60,055 nucleotides of DNA. Origin: Rickettsiales bacterium (GTDB taxonomy: Bacteria; Pseudomonadota; Alphaproteobacteria; Methylaequorales; Methylaequoraceae). The translations under genes and the position numbers were made by a program. The stretch lies in the NCBI GenBank assembly GCA_002691145.1, contig NZHE01000013.1, forward strand, positions 31,106 through 91,160. Direction: 5' to 3'. Under the pieces are notes generated by a model, which did no database searches, had not been told where the DNA came from, and saw only the letters and a program-made list of their open reading frames with translations. Shown here piece after piece: positions 30,318 to 43,070 of this stretch (its first letter is position 1; every line of letters begins with the position of its first letter).

Positions 30318-31838
30318 AAAGTAAAACTATTAATAAAAAGGTAATCCTTTGTGTACTCGATGGTTGGGGAATAGCTCCTAAATCTAGGTCAAATGCTATT
30401 ACAAGTTCAAAGAAAAAAAATTATGACTATTTACTATCAAGATTTCCAAATACAATTTTAAACGCATCAGAAATTGATGTTGGTTTACCAAAGGGACAAT
30501 TTGGTAACTCTGAGGTTGGACATATGAATATTGGCTCTGGAAGAGCAATTAAACAGGACATTCTTAGAATATATGATGCTATTGATAATGGATATTTGAA
30601 AGACAATCAAGAGCTGAAAGATTTGAAGATAAAATCAAAAAGAATTCATGTTATTGGCCTTCTTTCGCCAGGTGGAGTTCATGGCCATGAAGATCATTTA
30701 TTTGCACTCATTGATTTATTAGCAAATACTTCAAAGGAAATCTTTATTCATTGTATTTTAGATGGTAGAGATTCGTCTCCTAAGAGTGGAATAAATTCCA
30801 TGAGGAAATTGAAAGAAAAAATTAACAACAAACCCAATGTAAAAATAGGTACAATTTCAGGAAGATATTATGCATTAGATCGAGATAATAGATGGGAAAG
30901 AATTGAATTAGCATATCGTGCTATTGTTGAGGGTAAATCTAAAAACTTTTTCTTAGATCCAATTGAAGCAATTGAAAAAAGTTATAATAATTCCTTGACT
31001 GACGAATTTTTTATCCCAGTCAAGATTGGAAATTATAATTATATTCAAGATGATGATGGTCTTCTGATTACAAATTTTAGGGCTGATAGAGTAAGAGAAA
31101 TACTAACTTCAATGTTTGATGAAAACTTCATGCATTTTAAAAGAAAAAAAATAAATTTCAGTAAATCATTAGGATTAATTGAATATTCAAGAAAAATTAA
31201 CAAATATATGGATTCATTATTCAAGCCTGTTCTGGTAAAAAATACTTTGGGAGAGGTCTTATCAGAAAAAAAAATTAAACAAATGAGAATGGCCGAAACT
31301 GAAAAATATGCTCATGTTACATATTTTTTTAATGGAGGAAATGAAAAACAATTTGAATATGAAGACAGAATTTTAATCGCATCTCCAAGGGTAAATACCT
31401 ACGATCAAAAACCTGAAATGTCAGCTTTTGAGCTTACAGAAAAAATTCAAGTGCAAATAAAAAAAAAATAAGTATGATTTTTTGTTAATAAATTATGCGA
31501 ACCCAGACATGGTTGGTCATACTGGAGTTTTGTCCGCGACTATTAGAGCTATTGAAACAGTTGATAACTGTCTTGGAAAATTGTACAAAGTTGCAAAGAA
31601 TAATGGATATATTTTAATTGTAACTTCCGATCACGGAAACGCAGATTGTATGATTGAAAACTCTGGAATGCCATGTACCACTCATACTACTAGTCCTGTT
31701 CCATTTATTATATGTACAAACGATAAAATTAAATTAAAAAAAGGTTGTCTTGCCGATATTGCTCCTAGTATTTTAGATATTATGAATATTGATAAACCTT
31801 ATGAAATGAAAGGTAAAACATTAATAGAAAAAAAATGA
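30314..31838 (+). CDS. gpmI: 2,3-bisphosphoglycerate-independent phosphoglycerate mutase, frameshifted
   Basis: GpmI interconverts 3- and 2-phosphoglycerate with a metal-bound serine. The first fragment has VLDGWGIAP, the active serine in GNSEVGHMNIG, and the HGHEDH and DGRDSSPKSG segments. It stops at 31471 right after a ten-A run at 31459-31468. The second fragment continues as KYDFLLINYANPDMVGHTG and carries the metal ligands in TSDHGNADCM and the HTTSPVPFI segment, ending at 31838. Nine A would make one protein of about 508 residues, as in the family. The gene is normally essential for central carbon flow when it is the only mutase, so real loss is unlikely. It overlaps rlmH and envC. Confidence 0.9.
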
Positions 31839-32851
31839 AAAAAATTATAAATATTTTTATATTATTTCATTTATTTATTTGTTTAAAAGTCTTTGCAAGC
31901 GAAGAAATTACATTATTACAAAAAAAAACAATCTTAACACATGAAAGTCTCGTTAAAATAAATGATTCAATTAAGAAGTTAGATCTAGAGATAAATCAAA
32001 ATAAGCAGCTCCAATTAATTTTTAAAAATAAAATCATAGAAGACGAAATCTTAGCGCAGAATCTTATAGAGTTAATACAAAAAAATTATAATTCAAACCT
32101 ATTAAAAGAACTCCTAAAAAAATATCCAAATTATTCAAGTTTTCTTTCTGATAGGATAGTATCAAAATTTTATTTTGATTTAATTAAAAATAACATTAAC
32201 GAATATTTCTTAGATCTCGGTGAGGTGGAAAAGTTAGATTTGGAACTAAAAGATAAGATATCTTCTTTCAATAAACAGAAAAATGAATTAAGAAAAAATA
32301 AAAAAAAGCTCGAAAGAGAACTCAAAAAAAAAGTTTCGCTACAAAGAAAAAGTTTAAAAAATAAAATTTATAAAAAAAAAGAAAATAAAATTAAAAAAAA
32401 ATCAAATAACATAAACGATTTAGTTCAAGGGATAAGTAATTTTAAAAGGAATAAAAATTATACGAACCTAAAAAAAAAGAAGATAAGATTTCCGGTTGAT
32501 GGTGAAATAACATCAAAATTTGGTGAGATAAAAGATTCATTTCCTTTAAAAAATGGAATAATGTTTCAACTCAAGGATAATCCTTATGTTATCTCCCCAA
32601 TTAATGGAATTGTAGTATTTTCTGGACAGTTTAGAAGTTATGGAAATTTAATTATTATAGAAAATTCTGATCGCTATCATACTATTCTTTCTGGTATGGA
32701 TGAAATTCTTACAACTTCAGGAAATAAGGTGCTTGTTGGAGAACCAATTGCAAAATACTATTTTAGTGGTGTGAATAAAAAAAGAATTTATTTTGAGTTG
32801 AGATTTAAAGGAAAAGCAATTGATCCGAAAAAGGAAGTTGAGATTTTATAA
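31835..32851 (+). CDS. EnvC-like murein hydrolase activator (LytM domain)
   Basis: This 338-residue protein has a signal peptide (residues 1-21), a long lysine-rich coiled coil (about 25-215) and a C-terminal LytM/M23 domain starting at FPVDGEITSKFG. The M23 zinc ligands are not evident: the position of the first histidine reads KNGIMF, and HxH reads YHTIL. It is therefore probably a non-catalytic activator of amidases, as EnvC is. The gene lies between gpmI and ctpA, the usual alphaproteobacterial place, and would act downstream of the FtsEX complex encoded at 15.4-16.9 kb. The coiled coil is shorter than in E. coli EnvC. Confidence 0.8.
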   Translation: MKKIINIFILFHLFICLKVFASEEITLLQKKTILTHESLVKINDSIKKLDLEINQNKQLQLIFKNKIIEDEILAQNLIELIQKNYNSNLLKELLKKYPNYSSFLSDRIVSKFYFDLIKNNINEYFLDLGEVEKLDLELKDKISSFNKQKNELRKNKKKLERELKKKVSLQRKSLKNKIYKKKENKIKKKSNNINDLVQGISNFKRNKNYTNLKKKKIRFPVDGEITSKFGEIKDSFPLKNGIMFQLKDNPYVISPINGIVVFSGQFRSYGNLIIIENSDRYHTILSGMDEILTTSGNKVLVGEPIAKYYFSGVNKKRIYFELRFKGKAIDPKKEVEIL

Positions 32852-32871
32852 AAAATCTGCATAATCAAGAA

Positions 32872-34115
32872 ATGAGTTTAAAAATTTTGACTTTCTTAGC
32901 AACGGTTTTATTTTTTTTCGGTTCAATTCAAGCTGACGAAAAAAAGAAGTATACAAATATCTTAATCTTTTTGGCGAAGCTTTTGAAAAAATAAAAAATA
33001 ATTATGTTGAGGAAATTGCTGTTAAAGACTTAATTGAATCTGCAATTGACGGAATGCTAAATTCTCTAGATCCCCATTCAAGCTTTCTAAATTCAGAAAA
33101 GTTAGATGAACTTAGAGTGCAAACTAAGGGAGAATTTGGGGGCCTCGGAATTGAAGTAACACTTGAAAATGGAGTTGTTAAAGTTATTGCGCCAATTGAT
33201 GATACTCCAGCTGAAAAAGCTGGAATTAAAGCTGGTGACTTAATAACACATCTTGATAACGAACCCGTTCAAGGAATGTCATTATCTGAAGCTGTAGGTT
33301 TAATGAGAGGAAGAGTTGGTTCAACAATAGTGTTAACTATAAAAAGAGATGAACTTGATGACATTAAAATAGAAATAACAAGAGCCATAATTGAACTGAA
33401 AGCTGTCAAATCAAGAATTGAAAATAATAATATTGGATATATAAGAGTTTCTTCTTTCAATCAAAAAGTAGATGAGGAAATAAAAAAAGCTATTAAAAGT
33501 TTTAAAAAAGAAAATGAGGATAGTTTAATTGGTTACGTTTTAGATCTAAGAAATAATCCTGGTGGTCTCTTAGACCAAGCAGTCAGTGTAACTGATATCT
33601 TTTTAGATAAAGGAGAAATTGTTTCAACAAGAGGTAGAAATAAGGAAGAAGGTAGTAGATATAATGCCATAAACAGCGATATGATAAATGGATTACCTTT
33701 AGTAGTACTGATTAATCAAGGCAGTGCCTCTGCATCAGAAATTGTTGCTGGTGCCCTACAAGATCATAAGCGCGGGATCATAATGGGCACAAAATCTTTT
33801 GGAAAAGGTTCCGTTCAAACAATTATTCCATCGGGTGAGAATGTTGCTATAAAGTTAACAACTGCAAAATATTACACTCCATTAGGCAGATCAATTCAAC
33901 AAACTGGTATTGACCCTGATATACTAGTTGAACAATCTGAAATAAAGTCTTTAGAACAAGAAAATAGAAGAAAAGAGTCTGACTTAAGAGGTTCAATCAA
34001 AAACGAGCAATCTATTAAAGATGTTTCAGTTTCTGATTCAAAACAAGAAATAACTGATTATCAATTAACTAGGGCACTTGATTTAATTTTAGCTCTAAAT
34101 CTTATAAAGCAGTAA
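32872..34115 (+). CDS. ctpA: C-terminal processing peptidase CtpA (S41), frameshifted
   Basis: The ATG at 32872 opens a signal peptide (LATVLFFFGSIQADE). The frame must shift by one base near the seven-A run at 32939-32945 to reach VYKYLNLFGEAFEKIKNNYVE, which continues to 34115 without a break. The uninterrupted part begins only at 33054. The body has the SLDPHSSFL segment, a PDZ domain (GGLGIEVTLENG, DTPAEKAGIKAGD), and the catalytic serine in NQGSASASEIV and lysine in GTKSFGKGSVQT. These proteases trim the C-termini of periplasmic proteins. An A7 tract is short for slippage, so an assembly indel is the easier reading. About 414 residues. Confidence 0.87.
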
Positions 34116-34126
34116 TAATTTATTCA

Positions 34127-34588
34127 ATGAATACTAATTACAGAAAAGGTGTTGGAATCTTTCTTTTAAATAAAACTAAAGACGTCTGGATTGGAAAAAG
34201 AGTTGATGTTAAGTCAGAATTTTGGCAAATGCCGCAAGGTGGAGTAGATAAGAATGAATCTTTTAAAGATGCAATGTATCGTGAATTGGATGAAGAGATA
34301 GGGACAAATAATGTTATGATAATCGATCAATGTGAAAAGTTATACAAATATGATTTGCCAGAGAATATAAAAAATAAAGTGTGGAACGGAAAATATATAG
34401 GCCAGATTCAGCAATGGTTTGCTTGCCTTTATCTAGGTAACGATGATGAAGTAAATTTAAAAATGCATAAACCAGAATTTTGTGAATGGAAGTGGATAAG
34501 GCCTCAAGAAATTATAAACTTAGTGGTTCCTTTTAAAAAAGAAATGTACAAAAAAATATTAGACTCGTTCAAGCACTTATATTCCTAG
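34127..34588 (+). CDS. rppH: RNA pyrophosphohydrolase
   Basis: This 153-residue NUDIX enzyme has the box GGVDKNESFKDAMYRELDEEIG and the RppH-typical FWQMPQGG and WFACLYLG segments. It removes pyrophosphate from the 5' end of mRNA and so triggers RNase E decay. The position after ctpA is common in alphaproteobacteria. The TAG stop shares the palindrome CTAG with the stop of the convergent atpC gene. Confidence 0.93.
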   Translation: MNTNYRKGVGIFLLNKTKDVWIGKRVDVKSEFWQMPQGGVDKNESFKDAMYRELDEEIGTNNVMIIDQCEKLYKYDLPENIKNKVWNGKYIGQIQQWFACLYLGNDDEVNLKMHKPEFCEWKWIRPQEIINLVVPFKKEMYKKILDSFKHLYS

Positions 34589-34938
34589 TTATAATATATA
34601 CTCTCCGCAATTTTAATCTTTTCTCTAAGATCTATATTGTCAGGTTCTAAATCTAAATTATGTTTGAGTTTTTTTATTTCACTCTCATTAACTTCGCTTG
34701 CGCTTTCTGTAAGAATTATACATTTATTTTCAGTTATTTCACATACCCCTTTGTTCACAAGAAATTTTTTAAAAACAATTTCTTCTTTGTATAAAAAAAT
34801 TAAACCTAGTCTAAGGTTAGTGACAGTTGGTGTATGATTTTCAAAAATACCTAAATCACCCTCCTTACCGGGTAATATTATAAATTTAAAATCTTCAGAT
34901 AAGATTATTTTTTTTGGTGATACAATCTCAGTGAGCAT
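34585..34938 (-). CDS. atpC: F1 ATP synthase epsilon subunit
   Basis: At 117 residues this is short for epsilon (usually 130-140), with the beta-sandwich domain (LPGKEGDLGIFENHTPTVTNL) intact and a reduced C-terminal helical part. Epsilon couples gamma rotation and can inhibit hydrolysis. A shorter helical domain suggests weak inhibition, which is inference. It is the last gene of the atpHAGDC operon and tail-to-tail with rppH, sharing four bases of stop codon. Confidence 0.93.
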   Translation of the reverse strand: MLTEIVSPKKIILSEDFKFIILPGKEGDLGIFENHTPTVTNLRLGLIFLYKEEIVFKKFLVNKGVCEITENKCIILTESASEVNESEIKKLKHNLDLEPDNIDLREKIKIAESIYYN

Positions 34939-34947
34939 TTTTTTATA

Positions 34948-37268
<2,321 letters not shown>

Positions 37269-37270
37269 GA

Positions 37271-38806
37271 TTATTCTCCTTTAAAACTAGACGCAATTTT
37301 TTTGATAAAATTGTCCATTTGCGTTTCTAACTCTTTTGAAATGCTTTTTTCACTTTTAATTGTTTCAAGAATGTTCTTACCAGAATCTTTAAGTTCTTTA
37401 AGAAGTTGAGTTTCAAAAGTTGTTACTGATTTAATATTTATATCGTCAATAAACCCATTCACGCCGGCATAAATTATAACGACTTGTTCTTCTACTCTCA
37501 ATGGCGAATATTGGGGTTGTTTTAGAATTTCTGTAAGTCTTCTACCCCTTTCAAGTAGTTTTCTTGTTGAAGAATCTAAATCAGAAGCAAATTGAGAAAA
37601 TGCTTCCATCTCTCTAAACTGAGCTAAATCAAGTTTTATTGAACCAGAAACTTGTTTCATTGCTTTAATTTGAGCTGCAGAACCAACTCTACTTACTGAT
37701 AAACCAACGTTTACAGCAGGTCTTATACCCTTGAAAAAAAGTTCAGTTTCAAGAAAAATTTGCCCATCTGTTATTGAAATTACATTAGTAGGGATATATG
37801 CAGAAACATCTCCAGCTTGAGTTTCAATGACAGGTAATGCGGTAAGTGAACCGCCTCCTTCTTTATCATTCATTTTAGCAGCTCTCTCAAGTAGTCTTGA
37901 GTGAACGTAAAAAACATCTCCTGGATAAGCCTCTCTTCCAGGCGGACGTCTTAGTAAAAGAGACATTTGTCGATAAGCAACTGCTTGTTTAGAAAGATCA
38001 TCGTAAAATATTACGGCATGCATACCATTATCTCTAAAATACTCTCCCATGGCACAACCTGTATAGGGAGCTAGGTATTGAAGTGGAGCTGGATCTGAAG
38101 CCGTAGCTGCAATCACTATTGAATAGTCTAAGGCATTATAATCTTCTAAAGTCTTTACTATTTGCGCAACAGTAGACCTTTTCTGACCAATTGAAACATA
38201 AATACAATATAATTTTTTACTTTCATCTTTTGTCTTATTAATTTCTCTTTGATTTAAAATTGTATCAACGATCACTGAAGTTTTTCCAGTTTGTCGATCA
38301 CCAATTATCAATTCTCTTTGACCTCTCCCTATTGGAATTAAACTGTCAATGGCTTTAATCCCAGTTTGCATTGGCTCATTTACTGATTGTCTGGGTATTA
38401 TTCCAGGCGCTTTTACTTCGACTCTTTGTGATTTTACATTTGTTAGTTTACCTTTTCCATCTATTGGATTGCCTAGGCCGTCAACAACTCTACCAAGTAG
38501 ACCTTTCCCAACCTTAACTTCTACAATATTTCCTGTTCTTTTTACTACATCACCCTCTTTAATTGATCTATCATCTCCAAATATAACAACACCCACATTA
38601 TCTTCCTCAAGATTCAACGCCATACCTTTAATTTCATTCGGGAACTCTACCATCTCGCCAGCTTGAACATTATCCAATCCGTAAACACGAGCAATACCGT
38701 CACCAACAGTCAAAACAGTTCCAATTTCTGATACTTCATTTTGAGTATCAAAGTTTTCAATTTCTTTTTTTAGAATTTCTGAGATTTCAGATGCATCAAT
38801 GGTCAT
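37271..38806 (-). CDS. atpA: F1 ATP synthase alpha subunit
   Basis: This 511-residue subunit has the P-loop GDRQTGKTS, the [16 protein letters not shown] segment, [35 protein letters not shown], and [17 protein letters not shown]. It is complete and of normal length. It forms the non-catalytic nucleotide sites of F1. The start lies six bases after atpH. Confidence 0.98.
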   Translation of the reverse strand: MTIDASEISEILKKEIENFDTQNEVSEIGTVLTVGDGIARVYGLDNVQAGEMVEFPNEIKGMALNLEEDNVGVVIFGDDRSIKEGDVVKRTGNIVEVKVGKGLLGRVVDGLGNPIDGKGKLTNVKSQRVEVKAPGIIPRQSVNEPMQTGIKAIDSLIPIGRGQRELIIGDRQTGKTSVIVDTILNQREINKTKDESKKLYCIYVSIGQKRSTVAQIVKTLEDYNALDYSIVIAATASDPAPLQYLAPYTGCAMGEYFRDNGMHAVIFYDDLSKQAVAYRQMSLLLRRPPGREAYPGDVFYVHSRLLERAAKMNDKEGGGSLTALPVIETQAGDVSAYIPTNVISITDGQIFLETELFFKGIRPAVNVGLSVSRVGSAAQIKAMKQVSGSIKLDLAQFREMEAFSQFASDLDSSTRKLLERGRRLTEILKQPQYSPLRVEEQVVIIYAGVNGFIDDINIKSVTTFETQLLKELKDSGKNILETIKSEKSISKELETQMDNFIKKIASSFKGE

Positions 38807-38812
38807 TTTTAC

Positions 38813-39367
38813 TTAGCCTTTCATTGAATATTGAAACTTTTCAAGTTTGGTTCTTACGGAAGCATCTATCATTACGGAATTAAACTTTATAATAACACCA
38901 CCTAAAATATCTGCATCTACTAAATTATTTATATCAACCTTTTTCTTTGTAACTTTTTCAAACTTTTCTTTTAAAGTTTCTGACAAGTTTTTATTCATTG
39001 GTTTGGTTGTTATTACAGAGATTTTTACTATATTTTCTTTTTCTTCAATTAGGCTTGTGAATAAAGAATGGATTTTGTGAATGGTAAAAAGCCTATTATG
39101 TTTAGTTATAACTTTTATAAAATTTGAAAATTTTTTCTCAAAACTTAGTTTTCCAAGGATTTGATCTAAAATTAATAATTTTTTGTGAGAGGAAATAAGA
39201 GGGTTGTAAACGAATTTTTTAAAATCTTCACTTTCATCTACTAAAGAGATCAATGAATCAAAGAAACTTTTATTTTTCTTTAACTCTTTTTCATCTTTAC
39301 TAGAAGAAATTAGAGCTCTAGCGTACCTAAAGCATATTTCATTGAAGTCTGTTATATTATTTGTCAA
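38813..39367 (-). CDS. atpH: F1 ATP synthase delta subunit
   Basis: This 184-residue delta subunit links F1 to the peripheral stalk. Conserved features are RYARALISSSKD near the N-terminus and the C-terminal VDADILGGVIIKFNSVMIDASVRTKLEKF, the OSCP/delta signature. The frame begins with a TTG at 39367 because a stop lies eleven codons upstream and no ATG occurs before the core. This makes it the first gene of atpHAGDC with a weak start codon. Confidence 0.94.
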   Translation of the reverse strand: MTNNITDFNEICFRYARALISSSKDEKELKKNKSFFDSLISLVDESEDFKKFVYNPLISSHKKLLILDQILGKLSFEKKFSNFIKVITKHNRLFTIHKIHSLFTSLIEEKENIVKISVITTKPMNKNLSETLKEKFEKVTKKKVDINNLVDADILGGVIIKFNSVMIDASVRTKLEKFQYSMKG

Positions 39368-39397
39368 ATTTGGTCCAATTAAGCTGTTAGATTAAAT

Positions 39398-39425
39398 ATT
39401 TAACATATCAAATTTTTTTATTCAA
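39398..39425 (-). promoter_or_regulatory. possible promoter of the atpHAGDC operon
   Basis: In the 76-base gap between the end of priA and atpH, the minus strand shows TTGAAT (39425-39420) and, 16 bases on, TTAAAT (39403-39398), about 30 bases before the atpH start. These resemble -35 and -10 boxes. The region is extremely AT-rich, so this is only a candidate. Confidence 0.3.
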
Positions 39426-39443
39426 TGTTCTAAAATAAATTAA

Positions 39444-41434
39444 TTAAAAAAAATTCTGAGGGTCAACGTCTATTTTAAAATCAATTTTATTTTCACCTTT
39501 TATCTGCATTAAATATTTTTTTAATTCATTTTGAGTATTTGAATTTTTAAGAATTTTTATTAAAATTCTCCATCTAAAAATATTTTTTAATTTGAATAAA
39601 ACTGCAGGCGCAGGACCTAAAATCTCAAGATTTTCAAATTTTTCTGAGATAAGTCGAGTTAAGCTTATACTCTTCTCTTCGGTTTCATTAGTATTTTTAC
39701 CCTCTATTATTATAGATATTAAATTTGAGAAAGGAGGACTAAATAACTGTCTTCTTTGATTAATCTCCCACTCAAAAAAATTTAACTCTTTTTCATTAAA
39801 GCATTTAAAAACTGGGTGTTCTGGCTGATAAGTTTGAATTAAAACATTGCCTCTGGATTTTTCTCTGCCAGCTCTTCCAGCCAGTTGTGTAATAAGTTGA
39901 TATACCCTTTCAGATGAGCGAAGGTCAAAACTATTTAAAAGTGTGTCCATATTCAATATTCCGACAGTATCAAGATCAGGGAAATGGTGGCCTTTTGATG
40001 TAATTTGAGTGCCTACAATAATATCAATTTTTTTATTTAGAATTAGATTCAAAATTTTTTCAAACTTTTTATTTGAGTTAATTACGTCACTTGACATCAA
40101 GCAAACTTTTGCATTTGGAAATAATTTCTTTACCTCATCAAAGACTTTTTCAATACCTGGACCAACAGCGTCGAAGCTTTCAATTGAATTACAACGATTA
40201 CAAAAATTTTTAAAATTTTCATGATAATTACAATAATGACATAAAAGTAAATCATCCTTATTTTTTGTTTTTTTATGAAGAACAAGCGAAATCTCGCAGT
40301 TAATACATTGCTTTATATGCCCGCATTTTTTACATATTACTGTTGGAGCGTAGCCGCGTTTATTTATGAATATTAAGGATTGTTTTTTTTTATTTAACGT
40401 ACTCATAATTTTTAGTTCTAATTCTTTAGAAATGAAAGAATTCACAGGTTTTGAATTAAGCCTCATATCTATGAAATCAATTTTTGGAGGTGATGTATTT
40501 TTTACCCTACTGATAAGTTTTATTTTTTCATATTTATTAATTTGACAATTGTGGTAGGTTTCTATTGAAGGAGTGGCAGATGCTAAAACAACTAAACACC
40601 TTGCAAACTTTGCCCTTAATATTCCAAAATCTCTTGTATTAATAATTATATTTTCCTCTTGCTTAAAAGATGTATCGTGTTCTTCATCTATTACAATTAG
40701 TCCTAATCTTTTATAAGGTAAAAAAATTGCTGACCTAGTCCCAATAATTATATTTGCTTTACCAGATATGGTATTTAACCAAATTTCATTTTTTTTTTTT
40801 TTGATATTGAAGAGTGATATATTTCAGGATCTAGATTAAAATCTTTTTGCAGTTCTCTTACCCATTGTTTAGTTAAAATCTTTTCTGGCACAAGAATTAC
40901 ACATTGTAGTCCTTTTTTTAAAGCTTCAATTATTACGTTCATGTAAACTCTTGTTTTACCAGAATTAGTAACTCCTTCTATAACCGATACATTGAAGCTT
41001 TTATCTAATTTTTTTCTTAAAACATTAAAAGCAATTTTTTGCTCATCGTTCATTTTATAATTAAATTTAAAATGGTTAGTATCAGTAATTTTATTTGAAA
41101 TTTTTGTTTCAATGATTTGATCGTAATATTTACTGGAAAAGTTGGTTAAACACAGTTTGCTAATTAGTTGTAAAGAATTACATGAATAATTTGAAAAAAA
41201 TTCAATGCTTTTTATTAACTCGTCTGTTAAACATAATTTATAAAATACTCTTGAAACTACTTTTATTTTAATCGAGGGTTCATAGTCGATTACTTGGTCC
41301 CATATTACCCCAATTTTTTTTTTCCCTCTAAAATCTACTTCAACTAGAGTTCCTTTTTTTATATTTTTTGAATGAGATATTTTATAAAAAAATATTTTTT
41401 CGGACCTGATTGGTAAAAGAATTTTTATTATCAT
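39444..41434 (-). CDS. priA: primosomal protein N' (replication restart helicase), frameshifted
   Basis: The N-terminal fragment from 41434 has the DNA-binding domain and Walker A (EGVTNSGKTRVY), then VPEKILTKQW. It stops at 40775 after a 14-A run at 40789-40802. With 15 or 12 A the frame goes on as NEIWLNTISGKANIIIGTRSAIFLP, the DEEHD box, LASATPS, then the zinc cysteines in CKKCGHIKQCINC and CHYCNYHENFKNFCNRC. Helicase motifs V and VI (GTQITSKGHHFP, QLAGRAGR) follow, ending at 39444. The total is about 663 residues, somewhat short but complete in motifs. PriA reloads the replisome at stalled forks. Its site beside the atp operon is conserved in alphaproteobacteria. Confidence 0.9.
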
Positions 41435-41508
41435 AAGTTTTCTATTAAAAGTAGATTTAAAAGAATAAATTATGTGTATATAATATAATTTTTAAGGTTA
41501 TAAAAAAA

Positions 41509-42161
41509 ATGTTAAAAAAAAAATTGATAGAAATGTGGTTATTGAATTTTTAAAGAAAAATCCAGATTTTTTTATTGAAAATTCTAATTTATTAGAAACA
41601 TTAAATTTCCCTAATGAAACACAAAGTCAAACTAGTGAGGATGTAATTTCTTTTAAAGATTGGATTATAAATAAATTGAAGAATAAGCAAATTCAAATTA
41701 TTAAAAATGTGAGATATAATTTTCTCACTCAAAATAAAGTTCATGAAGCGATTCTTAAAACCATAGAATTCAATGATTTAAAGTTATTAATATCCTTTGT
41801 CAATAAAAGCTTACCGAATATTTTAGATATTGATTGTATATTATTATTGTGTTCAGATAAAAAAATTATAGACTTTGGGGGTCATTATATTCAATCTGAA
41901 AAAATAAAACAGGTCTATGGAAAAAATGGATATTTCATTATGGACGCTGTTGATGATAAATTAAATCTTTTCAAATCAGTAAAGTATAAGATATATTCAA
42001 ATGCTATTTTTTCTTTAAACAAAAAAATTTTTAATGCGCCCTCGATATTAGTTTTTGGTAGTAAAGAAAAAATGTTTCTGAAAAATAAAGGCTCTGAATT
42101 AGTTCTTTTTTTTTCCAAGATTTTTCAACAAAAATGTAAGTTTTTAGTAAATGGAAAGTAG
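41509..42161 (+). CDS. DUF484 family protein, start uncertain
   Basis: This is a DUF484 (GAF-like) protein of about 208-217 residues. The N-terminus VIEFLKKNPDFFIENSNLLETL matches the family's usual FL-x-x-NPDF-x-x-x-x-x-LL start. The clean frame begins with a GTG at 41535 that lacks a ribosome-binding site. An ATG at 41509 with AAGG upstream enters a ten-A run at 41514-41523 and stops in its own frame, but would join the DUF484 frame if the run had eleven or eight A. I give the longer span and mark the start as undecided. The function is unknown; DUF484 genes commonly precede xerC, as here (11-base overlap). Confidence 0.72.
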
Positions 42162-43068
42162 ACATTTTGAAAAAATAAAGTCTGATTGGTTGAAGTGGCT
42201 TTCAAATGAAAAAAGGTTGTCTTCAAGCACCTGCTTCTCTTATAGTCTAGATCTTAAAAACTTTTGTAATTTTATTATATCGTATAAAAATCAAGTATTA
42301 AACATTGATATTTTTAAATCCATTGACGAGAAAACTATTAGATCTTGGTTTTTCTTTAGACTAAAAAAAGGAATTAATTCTAGATCTAACGCAAGAGCTC
42401 TATCGTCAATTAAAAGTTTAACTCAATTTTTGATTAAAGAGAAAATTATAAAAAGTTCAATTATTGTTTATTTAAAATCTCCAAAGTTTTCAGAATCTTT
42501 ACCAAGACCTTTGTCAATCAAGCAGGTTGAAAAAATAATAGAAATATTGAAAGAAAATAAAAAGAATTGGATAGCAAAAAGAAATATAGCCATAATTTTT
42601 TTGATGTGGGGACTTGGTCTTAGGATAAATGAGGTACTAAAACTTAAAATATCTCAATTCTCAAATTCAAATGATCATATTCTAATTTTAGGAAAAGGCA
42701 AAAAGCAAAGAGTTGTTCCAATATTTGAGGAGCTAAAAAAATTTATTATTATCATGTATGAATCAATTCCAATTAAAATTAAAGAAAGTGAATATCTATT
42801 TTTAGGAGCAAGAGGAAAAAAACTAGATCCGAGCGTTTTCCAAAAAGAGATTAGAAAAATAAGAAACTTTCTTATCCTTCCTGAAAATGTAACACCTCAT
42901 ACATTTAGACATAGCTTCGCTACACAACTTTTAAATAATATGGTTGATCTAAGAACTATCCAGGAATTATTAGGTCACGAATCGTTGACATCAACTCAAA
43001 AGTACACGGCGGTCGATTCTGATAGACTAAAAAAAATTATTGATATTTACCATCCCAGGAACAAGTGA
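42151..43068 (+). CDS. xerC: tyrosine recombinase XerC
   Basis: This 305-residue tyrosine recombinase has the N-terminal SAM-like core-binding domain and a catalytic domain with the first arginine in GLGLRINEVLKL and the lysine in LGKGKKQR. HTFRHSFATQLL supplies H and R, LLGHESLTSTQ the next histidine, and the nucleophile tyrosine is in KYTAV. It resolves chromosome dimers at dif with XerD. The context (priA, DUF484, xerC) is the housekeeping one and there are no flanking repeats, so this is not an island integrase. Confidence 0.92.
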   Translation: MESRHFEKIKSDWLKWLSNEKRLSSSTCFSYSLDLKNFCNFIISYKNQVLNIDIFKSIDEKTIRSWFFFRLKKGINSRSNARALSSIKSLTQFLIKEKIIKSSIIVYLKSPKFSESLPRPLSIKQVEKIIEILKENKKNWIAKRNIAIIFLMWGLGLRINEVLKLKISQFSNSNDHILILGKGKKQRVVPIFEELKKFIIIMYESIPIKIKESEYLFLGARGKKLDPSVFQKEIRKIRNFLILPENVTPHTFRHSFATQLLNNMVDLRTIQELLGHESLTSTQKYTAVDSDRLKKIIDIYHPRNK

Positions 43069-43070
43069 AA

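Noticed and set aside
42151-43068. Integrase marking a genomic island
   Set aside because: The recombinase is in the conserved DUF484-xerC context with no tRNA, attachment repeats or cargo genes.
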